The translations under genes were made by a program, and so were the position numbers. Of a stretch of 21,744 nt of DNA, positions 6,745 through 13,102 are shown piece after piece (within the stretch, counting starts at the first letter, position 1; every line of letters begins with the position of its first letter). Under the pieces are notes generated by a model, which worked only from the letters and a program-made list of their open reading frames with translations, searched no databases and was not told the DNA's origin. The DNA lies in the NCBI GenBank assembly GCA_905215835.1, contig CAJMRR010000014.1, forward strand, positions 1-21,744, given 5' to 3'. The DNA is from an uncultured bacterium (GTDB lineage: Bacteria > Actinomycetota > Coriobacteriia > Coriobacteriales > Coriobacteriaceae).

Positions 6745-8742
6745 ATGGCAAAAGAACTCCGCGTCTGCCGCTCGCCAGGGGCGGAAGGTGGAGGGATCGA
6801 TCTTTACGTGGGCCGCGGCGGGTACGTCGTACCATTTGACCGTGTAGCCGGCGCCGTGAGAGCAAAAGACCGAATCGGGCGTGTTGGGCAGATCAGCCTC
6901 GGGCTCATAGGCGACCGTCTCGATTACGCGCTCGGCATCATGGCAAGCCGCATAACCGGCGAACTCCAGGTACAGATGCCCGCGACCGCTCGTGTAGGCA
7001 GCCACCTCCAGCGCATAATCCTGCACCTCGGATGCCGGCACGCGACCCACAAGCTTCGCCCGATCGCCCGCCATCGTCGGCGGCTCGTACTCGGCACCCA
7101 TGCGCGTGGCATCCGAGAGCGCCCGGCCCACGCACTCCCCCGGCACCTCGAGCTCAAAGCGATACCACGGCTCCAACAGCACCGCCGCGCCGGCCTCACG
7201 CGCCTGCATCAAACCCTGGCGAATCGCGCGGTACGTGGCCTGGCGAAAATCTCCGCCCTCGGTGTGTTTGGCATGCGCGCGGCCGCCCGTGAGCGTAATG
7301 CGCACATCGGTGATGGGCGAGCCGGTCAGCACGCCCAGGTGATCGCGCTCCATGGCGTTGGTGAGTGCCAAACGCTGCCAGTTAAGATCGAGCTCGTCGG
7401 TCGAGGTCACGGTGCCAAATTGCACGCCCGAACCCGCTGGCAACGGCTCCAAGCGCAGATGCACCTCGGCATAGTGGCGCAGTGGCTCAAAGTGGCCCGC
7501 GCCCTCGACCGGCTGCGAAATAGTCTCCTTATAGAGAATGCCGCCAGACTCAAACGCAACCGAAAGACCAAAGCGATCTGCCAACACCCGCTGCACGACC
7601 TCGAGTTGCACGGCGCCCATCAACTGCAAATGAATCTGCTCAAGATGCGTATTCCAGCTTACGCCGAGCATGGGGTCTTCGTCCGCCAGCTCAGTCAGTG
7701 CTTTGAACACGGCGTGGACATCGTGTTCGCCCGGAAGCACCGTATAGGTGAGAACTGGCGCAATGACGGGCGCATCGCCCGCGGGCTCCGCGCCCAGGGC
7801 GTCCCCTGGGCGAACGTGTGCAAGACCCGTCACGGCACAAATACCGCCAGCAGCAACTTCTTGGGCAAGCTCATACTTCTCGCCGTTATAGATGCGTACC
7901 TGGTCGACCTTCTGCTCCCACGCCTCGGCACCGGAACGTCCGTTAATCATCTGCTTGGCATGCAGCGTGCCGCCGGTCACTTTAACCCAAGCCAAGCGCT
8001 CACCGCGATCCCCGCGGCTCACGCGGTAGACGCGCGCGGCAAACTCCAGGAGCCACGCCTGTTCACGCATCAGTGTACACATGCCATCTAGCAGCTCGTC
8101 CACGCCTTGGTCCTTGAGCGCCGAGCCGGCAAAGCAGGGAAAGAGCTTGCGCTCGGCAACCATGCGCGACAGCGTCGCGACGGAAAGCTCACCCGCCTCA
8201 AGAAACTCCTCGAGCGCTGCTTCGTCCAACGCAGCAGCGTCCTCCTGAACGACGCCACCCGCCAGTAGTTCGTTGGCATCCAGGCACCCCTCAGAAAGAC
8301 GTTGCCCAAGCTGTGCCAGCAAAACATCGCGGCCGGGATTCTCCAAATCGATTTTGTTGATATAGATGAACGTCGGAATGTCATAGCGCGCAAGCAGGCG
8401 CCACAGGGTTTCGGTGTGCCCTTGCACGCCATCGTTGGCACCCACAACCAAAATCGCATAGTCGAGCGCGCGCAATGTGCGCTCCGCCTCGGCAGAAAAA
8501 TCGACATGCCCCGGTGCATCCACGAGCATGACGTGGGTATCGCCATGGTCGAGCACGGCCTGCGACGAGAAAATCGTAATGCCGCGCTCGCGCTCAATCT
8601 CGTTCGTATCCAGATGCGAATCGCCATCGTCCACGCGGCCGCGCTTGCGAATGCGACCCGCGTTAAACAGCATGGCCTCGGCCAGCGTGGTCTTGCCGGC
8701 ATCGACATGCGCCAAGATTCCAACGACCGCTTGCTTCGACAT
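6739..8742 (-). CDS. EF-G-like translation GTPase of the TetM/ribosome-protection superfamily
   Basis: This 667-residue GTPase belongs to the EF-G/TetM group that binds the ribosomal A site. The GTP-binding motifs are complete: G1 AHVDAGKTT (11-19), G2 RGITI (53-57), G3 DAPGH (75-79), G4 NKID (129-132), G5 GSALKD (206-211). EF-G-like domains II-V follow, ending in a TPDSVFCSHGAGY segment. In TetM the domain IV tip loop that displaces tetracycline contains a short Pro-rich segment; here the matching loop reads KHTEGGDF (492-499). That divergence means tetracycline resistance should not be assumed from family membership. ATG 8742 is chosen because AGAGGAGAG precedes it; frames further upstream have no homology. 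It is a separate unit from ATPase B. Length is slightly above TetM (639). Confidence 0.87.
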   Translation of the reverse strand: MSKQAVVGILAHVDAGKTTLAEAMLFNAGRIRKRGRVDDGDSHLDTNEIERERGITIFSSQAVLDHGDTHVMLVDAPGHVDFSAEAERTLRALDYAILVVGANDGVQGHTETLWRLLARYDIPTFIYINKIDLENPGRDVLLAQLGQRLSEGCLDANELLAGGVVQEDAAALDEAALEEFLEAGELSVATLSRMVAERKLFPCFAGSALKDQGVDELLDGMCTLMREQAWLLEFAARVYRVSRGDRGERLAWVKVTGGTLHAKQMINGRSGAEAWEQKVDQVRIYNGEKYELAQEVAAGGICAVTGLAHVRPGDALGAEPAGDAPVIAPVLTYTVLPGEHDVHAVFKALTELADEDPMLGVSWNTHLEQIHLQLMGAVQLEVVQRVLADRFGLSVAFESGGILYKETISQPVEGAGHFEPLRHYAEVHLRLEPLPAGSGVQFGTVTSTDELDLNWQRLALTNAMERDHLGVLTGSPITDVRITLTGGRAHAKHTEGGDFRQATYRAIRQGLMQAREAGAAVLLEPWYRFELEVPGECVGRALSDATRMGAEYEPPTMAGDRAKLVGRVPASEVQDYALEVAAYTSGRGHLYLEFAGYAACHDAERVIETVAYEPEADLPNTPDSVFCSHGAGYTVKWYDVPAAAHVKIDPSTFRPWRAADAEFFCHR

Positions 8743-8987
8743 GGCTCTCCTCTTATTACAAGCCCATCGCACGCGGCAACGGGCACCCTCGTTCCACACT
8801 GGATGATACAATTTACGGGCCGGCGGGCGAAGCGGGCCCTATCCCCCGACCGAGCTCATCGCCCCGCGTTGCCGCGCGGCGATTTTCGTAGGTTCGCGCC
8901 TTGCGAAAGCCGGCACCTCCCCTTTTTGTCTGCCCTGGTTCATCTGGGACAGTAACAACGCGAGCCTCACAACAGCGAGGAGCAACC

Positions 8988-9413
8988 ATGAAGGCATTGC
9001 TCAACGAGTTCAAGGAATTCATTAATCGCGGCAACGTGATAGACATGGCCGTCGGCGTGATTATCGGCGGCGCATTCACTGCCATCGTGACCTCGCTTAC
9101 CGACAACATCATCAACCCGCTTATCTCCGTGATTGCCGGCGGCAGCGCCACCGAGATCTCGGGGCTGGTGGTGCCGGGCACCAATATCGACTTTGGCGCC
9201 TTTATCGGTGCATGCATCAACTTTTTGATTGTGGCGGCGATCGTCTTTGCCATCGTCAAGGCCTTCAACAAGGCGCAGGAGATTGGCGACAGGCTCGCCG
9301 GTGCCACCACCGAGGAAGCCACCCCAAAGCCCATCTGCCCCTATTGCCTGGAAGAGGTAAACGAGGGCGCGACCAAGTGTTGCCACTGTGGAAGCGAGCT
9401 GCCCAGGGAATAG
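8988..9413 (+). CDS. mscL: Large-conductance mechanosensitive channel MscL with C-terminal zinc ribbon
   Basis: MscL is a homopentameric inner-membrane channel that opens under membrane tension to release solutes on osmotic downshock. The 141-residue product starts MKALLNEFKEFINRGNVIDM, the conserved amphipathic N-terminal helix, then TM1 (about 15-43, with the glycine-rich AVGVIIGGAFTAIV pore segment) and TM2 (about 68-93). After a short linker the C-terminus is not the usual helical bundle tail but a CPYC...CCHCG zinc ribbon (Cys117, 120, 131, 134). The start is set by GCGAGGAGC just upstream. The 245-base gap before it (8743-8987) shows no gene; a TACAAT at 8807-8812 is the only promoter-like box I noticed there. 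MscL identity is firm; zinc binding is inferred from cysteine spacing. Confidence 0.95.
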   Translation: MKALLNEFKEFINRGNVIDMAVGVIIGGAFTAIVTSLTDNIINPLISVIAGGSATEISGLVVPGTNIDFGAFIGACINFLIVAAIVFAIVKAFNKAQEIGDRLAGATTEEATPKPICPYCLEEVNEGATKCCHCGSELPRE

Positions 9414-9532
9414 TCGCGTAGGCGCAGCATTATCAACCACACGGCAAGCACCCCAGGCGCCGCAATCAACTAAATTTGCCCCCGTTTGGGCCATTTGTCG
9501 TTCGAGTGAATTGTTGCCATGAGGCCCGGCTT

Positions 9533-10020
9533 TTACGCCTCGCGCAGCCAATCGAACGCGACACGCGCCGTGCCGTCGGACACATAGACGATACCAGCGC
9601 GCTCAAAGCCGGCCTTTATGATGGCACCCTGCATGGGCAGGTTGTCCTGATGCGTGTCGATACGCAGGTGATCGGCACGCTCTTTGGCAAAGGCAAACAT
9701 CGCGGCCGCGATACCGTGCGCGGTGCCGTCGGACGCCACACGGTGCAGCACGGCGTACGGAGTGTCGCTACGCCATTGCCCGTCCTCAATTACGTCATAG
9801 CACTCGTCCGGGCCCGGCAAAAAGGCAAACGTCGCCACCACGCGGCCGTTGACTTCGAACACATAACTGCCTCCGGCAGCGATATCGGCAGCTGCTCGAC
9901 CGAAGGCGTACCCACCGGCCACTGCGTAGCATTACCGTGCGCGCGCATAAAGGCGCGTGCTACATCATAGATAGCCATGACAGTGGGAATGTCGGTATCG
10001 AGTGTTTTTCTGATCATCAC
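9533..10020 (-). pseudogene. GNAT-family N-acetyltransferase, broken by one frameshift
   Basis: Two overlapping minus-strand frames together encode one GNAT acetyltransferase of about 160 residues. The N-terminal part (from GTG 10020 or ATG 10017, MIRKTLDTDIPTVMAIYDVA) runs to EQL and then leaves the expected frame. The rest (ADIAAGGSYVFEVNGRVVATF, VLHRVASDGTAHGIA, RIDTHQDNLPMQGAIIKAGF) continues in another frame. Adding one base near 9887-9890 restores a continuous reading. The RIDTHQDN..M motif and acetyl-CoA-binding region are intact. No other damage is visible, so this is either a very young pseudogene or a base-calling error at CTG(G)CCGA. GAGG at 10028-10031 serves as ribosome binding site. 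The substrate is unknown. Confidence 0.75.
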
Positions 10021-10038
10021 GCGGCGACCTCACGTTTA

Positions 10039-10070
10039 TTGGTATCACTTTGATTGGGCAATGATACCAA
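10039..10070. promoter_or_regulatory. Symmetric divergent promoter/operator between GNAT and zinc-finger ORF
   Basis: Nine-base inverted arms, TTGGTATCA (10039-10047) and TGATACCAA (10062-10070), flank 14 bases. Because of the symmetry, each strand reads TTGGTA, 17 bases, TGATAC, which fits -35 and -10 boxes in both directions. One palindrome could therefore drive both the GNAT gene and the small zinc-finger ORF, or act as the operator for both. The dyad is seen directly; promoter activity is inferred. Confidence 0.45.
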
Positions 10071-10094
10071 CGTTTGGAGAAGGGTGCGAAGCAG

Positions 10095-10391
10095 ATGGGA
10101 AGCAAAAAGCGAGCCGCCTGGTCAAAGGCCAAAAGCGAGTTTTTGGGCGCTGCCACCGGCGGCGATATGAGCGACCTGTTTGCGCGCGAGAATGATCGCC
10201 GCGACGCCCTGGACGCCGAGCGCGATGAAGCCTGGCGCTACAAGTCGTGCGAGCGCAAAAACCGTTACGACACGCGCGCCGAGGCCGAGGCAGTTATGGC
10301 CGACTGCGAAAACCGTGGACGGCGCGGTTTGGCCTGCTACAAATGCGAATACTGCGGCGGATGGCATCTGACGTCGCACCCATGGAAATAG
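10095..10391 (+). CDS. Small conserved protein with C-terminal CxxC-GGWH motif
   Basis: This 98-residue basic protein has no enzyme motif that I recognise. The N-terminal 45 residues are charged (Lys/Arg/Asp/Glu-rich). The C-terminal half has Cys52, Cys71, then CYKCEYCGGWHLTS (81-94), a treble-clef or zinc-ribbon-like arrangement seen in small bacterial and phage proteins of unknown function. The pattern of a basic helix with regularly spaced Ala/Glu (RAEAEAVMADCENRG) before the knuckle suggests a nucleic-acid-binding fold, but this is inference. ATG 10095 is chosen because AAGGG lies 10 bases upstream; a TTG at 10074 in the same frame is less likely. It is divergent from the GNAT gene and convergent with rsmJ. 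Confidence 0.7.
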   Translation: MGSKKRAAWSKAKSEFLGAATGGDMSDLFARENDRRDALDAERDEAWRYKSCERKNRYDTRAEAEAVMADCENRGRRGLACYKCEYCGGWHLTSHPWK

Positions 10392-10439
10392 GCGCCTCAT
10401 CGGCACGGCACTGACGGAGCGCCAACCATCGCGCGCAAG

Positions 10440-11144
10440 CTACGGGCGCGGCGGCACCAAAACATCGTAACGAACGGCCTTGCCCGCAAGTTGATAGCTC
10501 GGCTTAACGCCGGCAAGCAGCGGCCCCTTCACCGGCCGCTTAATAACGACCTTGCGCGGGTGCACCGCAAGCGCAGCTTCGACCAGCGCCTCCTCATCGG
10601 CGCACGGCTGCTCCAGATGGTGCAAGAGTTGGAATTTCTTTTTAACCGCCGCGCTCTTGGTGCGTCCGGGAAACATGGGGTCCAGATACACCACGTCGGG
10701 AGCGGTGAGCTCGCCCCGCCCGATCAGCTCAGCTGTATGGTAAAGGCCGGCAATGCTGTCCTCGCCCGCATGTAAGCGCATGCGCGCCACGGCTGTCGCA
10801 AGCGCCGGATCATCTGCCGCGCGATCCAAAGCATCCTTGAGGAGCGCCGCGATCACGCAATCCTGTTCATACAAATCGACGGTAAAGCCCGCGGCAGCCA
10901 GCAGCAGCGAATCCTCGCCAAAGCCCGCCGTGGCGTCAATCGCCCATGGGCTCTCGATGCCTTTTGCGCGCGCAGCCTTTACCAGCAGCTCTTGCTGCAG
11001 ACGGCCCTGCTTGAGCCGCGGAAGCATGCGGGTGAAATCGGCACGCAGCTCCATTGAGCCGTCGGTGAGCGTGAGGCCCTCGGACTTCCCGGTCAGCTCA
11101 AGCCCCGCGGCCCGAGCAACAGAAAAGGGATCGACGACGCCCAT
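10440..11144 (-). CDS. rsmJ: 16S rRNA (guanine1516-N2)-methyltransferase RsmJ
   Basis: RsmJ transfers a methyl group from SAM to N2 of G1516 in 16S rRNA (E. coli numbering), late in small-subunit maturation. The 234-residue product has the class I SAM-binding loop DATAGFG (70-76), the acidic residue ending the second strand in YEQD, the catalytic-type motif YLDPMFPGRTKSA (153-165) and the KRP segment (202-204). These features and the length are typical of the family (E. coli RsmJ about 250). ATG 11144 is preceded by AAGGAG. It stands alone, convergent with the small zinc-finger gene and separated by 63 bases from a small membrane-protein gene upstream on the same strand. I am confident of the family; strict position specificity is taken from the E. 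coli protein. Confidence 0.87.
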   Translation of the reverse strand: MGVVDPFSVARAAGLELTGKSEGLTLTDGSMELRADFTRMLPRLKQGRLQQELLVKAARAKGIESPWAIDATAGFGEDSLLLAAAGFTVDLYEQDCVIAALLKDALDRAADDPALATAVARMRLHAGEDSIAGLYHTAELIGRGELTAPDVVYLDPMFPGRTKSAAVKKKFQLLHHLEQPCADEEALVEAALAVHPRKVVIKRPVKGPLLAGVKPSYQLAGKAVRYDVLVPPRP

Positions 11145-11207
11145 GGGTACTCCTTAACAAGCAAAACGAATACGTGAGCACCGCTTACGTCGGTACCCAA
11201 CCGTCCG

Positions 11208-11351
11208 CTATTGTCCCACATGCGACATGGTCCACAGCATCCCAATGCAAAGCACCGCCATCAATACCGTGCACACGGCAGCGATCACGGAATCACCCAT
11301 GCGCCTTCCCAACGACCGCGGCTCACGCACTTGCCCTGCTCCGTACATCAT
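11208..11351 (-). CDS. 47-residue single-pass membrane protein
   Basis: A short minus-strand frame begins with two consecutive ATG codons (11351 and 11348) behind a near-perfect ribosome binding site, AAGGAGGAG, ending about five bases from the first ATG. The product has a short polar N-terminus (MMYGAGQVREPRSLGRRMGD) followed by one hydrophobic helix, about residues 21-43, and a few polar residues. The basic stretch before the helix suggests an N-in orientation. The frame extends further upstream but without an initiation site. No homologue is recognised. It lies just upstream of rsmJ on the same strand and may share its transcript. The strong ribosome binding site and helix make it a credible gene, but its small size keeps confidence moderate. 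Confidence 0.55.
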   Translation of the reverse strand: MMYGAGQVREPRSLGRRMGDSVIAAVCTVLMAVLCIGMLWTMSHVGQ

Positions 11352-11578
11352 GACTCCTCCTTGAGACCAGCTCCTTGTTACGGCCTCATCATCGCAGCGC
11401 CGCACATGGGCTGCCATCGATTTGACTTACGCCCAGCTTTCTTTTTTGAAAGGTTGGACCGTGCAGGCAAGAGACGCTTTCAACGCATGCATCGCCGCGT
11501 TGAACTACAATGTGCTTCACCATATGTGCAGTACATTGGGTGCGCCAAGTTGGCGTACTCGTATCGAAAGGACCAGCC

Positions 11579-11980
11579 ATGAGCTTCACTCGCAAGACTC
11601 TCAAAATCCTTGCTCTCATCTACTTTGTTTTGGGCATCGCCAGCCTCGTCACCGCCGGCGTCGGTATCGCCACGGGCGGTCTCGATTCCACGTACGGTTC
11701 GTACGCCACGCTCGCAGCGGTCGTGCTTATCGCCAAGGGTCTCGTCGACCTTGCCGCAGGCGTCGCCGGTATCAAGGGCGCCAACAAGCCTTCGCAGGTG
11801 GACGGCGCGTTTAAGCTCGGTATTGTTGCCGCGGTCGCCACGCTTGCCCAAGCGGTGCTCACGCTTCCCGCGTTTGGCGGCGACGCCATCAACTTTGGCG
11901 CCTTTGTCATCGTGGTGTACGACCTGTTCTTTGTCCAGCAGGCACACGCCGTTAAGGCCGAGAACAAGGACCGCCTGTAA
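11579..11980 (+). CDS. Small four-helix membrane protein of unknown function
   Basis: The 133-residue product is hydrophobic, with four predicted membrane segments at about residues 9-30, 41-64, 80-100 and 104-122. Polar turns contain GLDSTYGSYA and GANKPSQVDGAF, and the tail is charged. The second and fourth helices are rich in Ala and Val, giving a compact bundle reminiscent of small uncharacterised integral membrane proteins. The ATG at 11579 follows GAAAGGA with good spacing, and longer upstream frames lack such a site. A terminator follows 38 bases after the stop, so it is monocistronic. No catalytic or transport motif is visible, so I assign no function. Confidence 0.75.
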   Translation: MSFTRKTLKILALIYFVLGIASLVTAGVGIATGGLDSTYGSYATLAAVVLIAKGLVDLAAGVAGIKGANKPSQVDGAFKLGIVAAVATLAQAVLTLPAFGGDAINFGAFVIVVYDLFFVQQAHAVKAENKDRL

Positions 11981-12018
11981 GCGCTCGCTTCTCATAACCT
12001 CTGCAGCCAAGCAACTAA

Positions 12019-12060
12019 AAAGGGCCGATCGCGCATCTCCGCGGTCGGCCCTTTACGTTT
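12019..12060 (+). terminator. Terminator after the four-helix membrane protein gene
   Basis: A 15-bp stem with a single G-T wobble pairs 12019-12033 with 12040-12054 (core AGGGCCGA and TCGGCCCT) around a six-base loop. It is followed by TTT, ACG and TTT. It lies 38 bases after the stop of the plus-strand gene. Confidence 0.8.
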
Positions 12061-12070
12061 GCCCAGATAA

Positions 12071-12107
12071 AACCTACCAAAATAAACCTGTCCCTTTTTG
12101 GCAGGTT
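12071..12107. repeat. Palindromic intergenic repeat, copy 4
   Basis: Arms AACCTACCAAAA (12071-12082) and TTTTGGCAGGTT (12096-12107) pair with one mismatch around a 13-base centre. The minus strand reads AAAAAGGGACAGG, related to the CAAAGGGAC core of the other copies. It sits just past the rlmA stop (12109), next to the terminator of the converging gene. Confidence 0.55.
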
Positions 12108-12108
12108 G

Positions 12109-12924
12109 TTAGCCGTGGCGGTACTCGGCGATGATGAAGTCGATGTCGGTTTGAAGGGTGTCCAGGTTTGCCAGGCGCTCTTTGTCGGCAGGGCGCGTGC
12201 GGTAGTAGTACGGCGTCATCTGGAACACCGCCTCGATGTCGTCCTGGGTCTGAAGCGTAATAGTCGCAGACACCCGCTGCGTTCCGACTAACTCGAGTTC
12301 AGTAGTCTTCGGCAGTTTCTCGTCATTGAGATATGGCGTGTCGTAGAGTACCTCCTTGAGCCCAAACAGATGACGGGCACCTGGCACCACGGTGTAGAGC
12401 GAACCTTCGGGTGCCAGCACGCGGGCAAACTCGCGCTCGTTAAAGGGAGCAAAGAGCTCGGTCACCATATCGAAGGCGCCATCGTCCACGGGGATATCCT
12501 TCATGTTGGCCACAAAATAGGTCGCATCGCCGCGCTTGGCGGCAAGGCGCACCATCTCTTTGCCCAGGTCGAAACCGTAAGCACCCACGCCCGGCACCGC
12601 GCCCATGGCGCTGGTGTAATAGCCCTCGCCGCAGCAAATATCGAGCAGCGTCATTGGAGCGCTCGTAGACGCAGCACGCCCAGACACCTGCTTGCGCACC
12701 AGCTCGACCATCGCATCGCGCAACGGCTCGTAGTATCCACGGTTCAGAAAGTCACGACGGCTGCGTGCCTGCGACTTGGGATCGCCCATGGAGTCGCCGC
12801 TCTTGGACGAGCGCAGCAGATATAGATAGCCCTCGCGCGCACGGTCAAACCGGTGTCCGCCCGCGCATGCAGCACCGCGTTTGTCATCCACCAACGGCTC
12901 ATGGCAAACGGGACACAACAGCAT
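12109..12924 (-). CDS. rlmA: 23S rRNA (guanine-N1)-methyltransferase RlmA-like
   Basis: RlmA enzymes methylate N1 of G745 (RlmA-I) or G748 (RlmA-II, including the tylosin-resistance protein TlrB) in 23S rRNA helix 35. The 271-residue product has the family's N-terminal zinc module CPVC...C..GH (Cys4, Cys7, Cys20, His24) and the FDRAREGYLYLL segment. A class I SAM-binding domain follows, with DICCGEGYY (95-103), FDLGKEM (118-124) and a FAPF segment (158-161) at the catalytic region. ATG 12924 has AAGGAG upstream. It is divergent from the MATE gene across a 178-base gap that holds a long palindrome. I cannot tell from sequence alone whether the target is G745 or G748; gram-positive members generally act on G748. 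Confidence 0.85.
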   Translation of the reverse strand: MLLCPVCHEPLVDDKRGAACAGGHRFDRAREGYLYLLRSSKSGDSMGDPKSQARSRRDFLNRGYYEPLRDAMVELVRKQVSGRAASTSAPMTLLDICCGEGYYTSAMGAVPGVGAYGFDLGKEMVRLAAKRGDATYFVANMKDIPVDDGAFDMVTELFAPFNEREFARVLAPEGSLYTVVPGARHLFGLKEVLYDTPYLNDEKLPKTTELELVGTQRVSATITLQTQDDIEAVFQMTPYYYRTRPADKERLANLDTLQTDIDFIIAEYRHG

Positions 12925-12980
12925 GGCAACTCCTTAGCGCGAACAACACAACGCCCACCATTGTCGCACGCCTTCCCCAC

Positions 12981-13038
12981 CTAGTCATTGGGGACGTTCT
13001 TGAATAACCAGTCGTTTAAGAACGTCCCCAACGACTAG
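12981..13038. repeat. Long palindrome in a divergent promoter region, copy 5
   Basis: Arms of 21 bases (12981-13001 and 13018-13038) match except at one position and flank a 16-base loop. The core is TTGGGGACGTTCTT with its complement AAGAACGTCCCCAA. It lies between the starts of rlmA and the MATE gene, so it cannot serve as an ordinary terminator for either. The GGGAC...GTCCC core links it to the other palindromes. Confidence 0.8.
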
Positions 13039-13102
13039 TCGATTAGGAGTATCATCGTCTGCGCAAATAAGCACGAAATAGCATATTAGAGATTGAGAGC
13101 GT

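Noticed and set aside
6466..8091. A 541-codon plus-strand open frame opposite the TetM-like gene
   Set aside because: It spans two real genes and their promoter, has no start signal and no recognisable domain.
8743..8987. Gap between the TetM-like gene and mscL checked for a tRNA or attenuator leader peptide
   Set aside because: No cloverleaf or leader ORF with regulatory codons is visible; only ribosome binding sites and a lone TACAAT were found.
8813..9334. A 173-codon minus-strand frame opposite mscL
   Set aside because: It has a hydrophobic pattern only because it mirrors MscL; no ribosome binding site.
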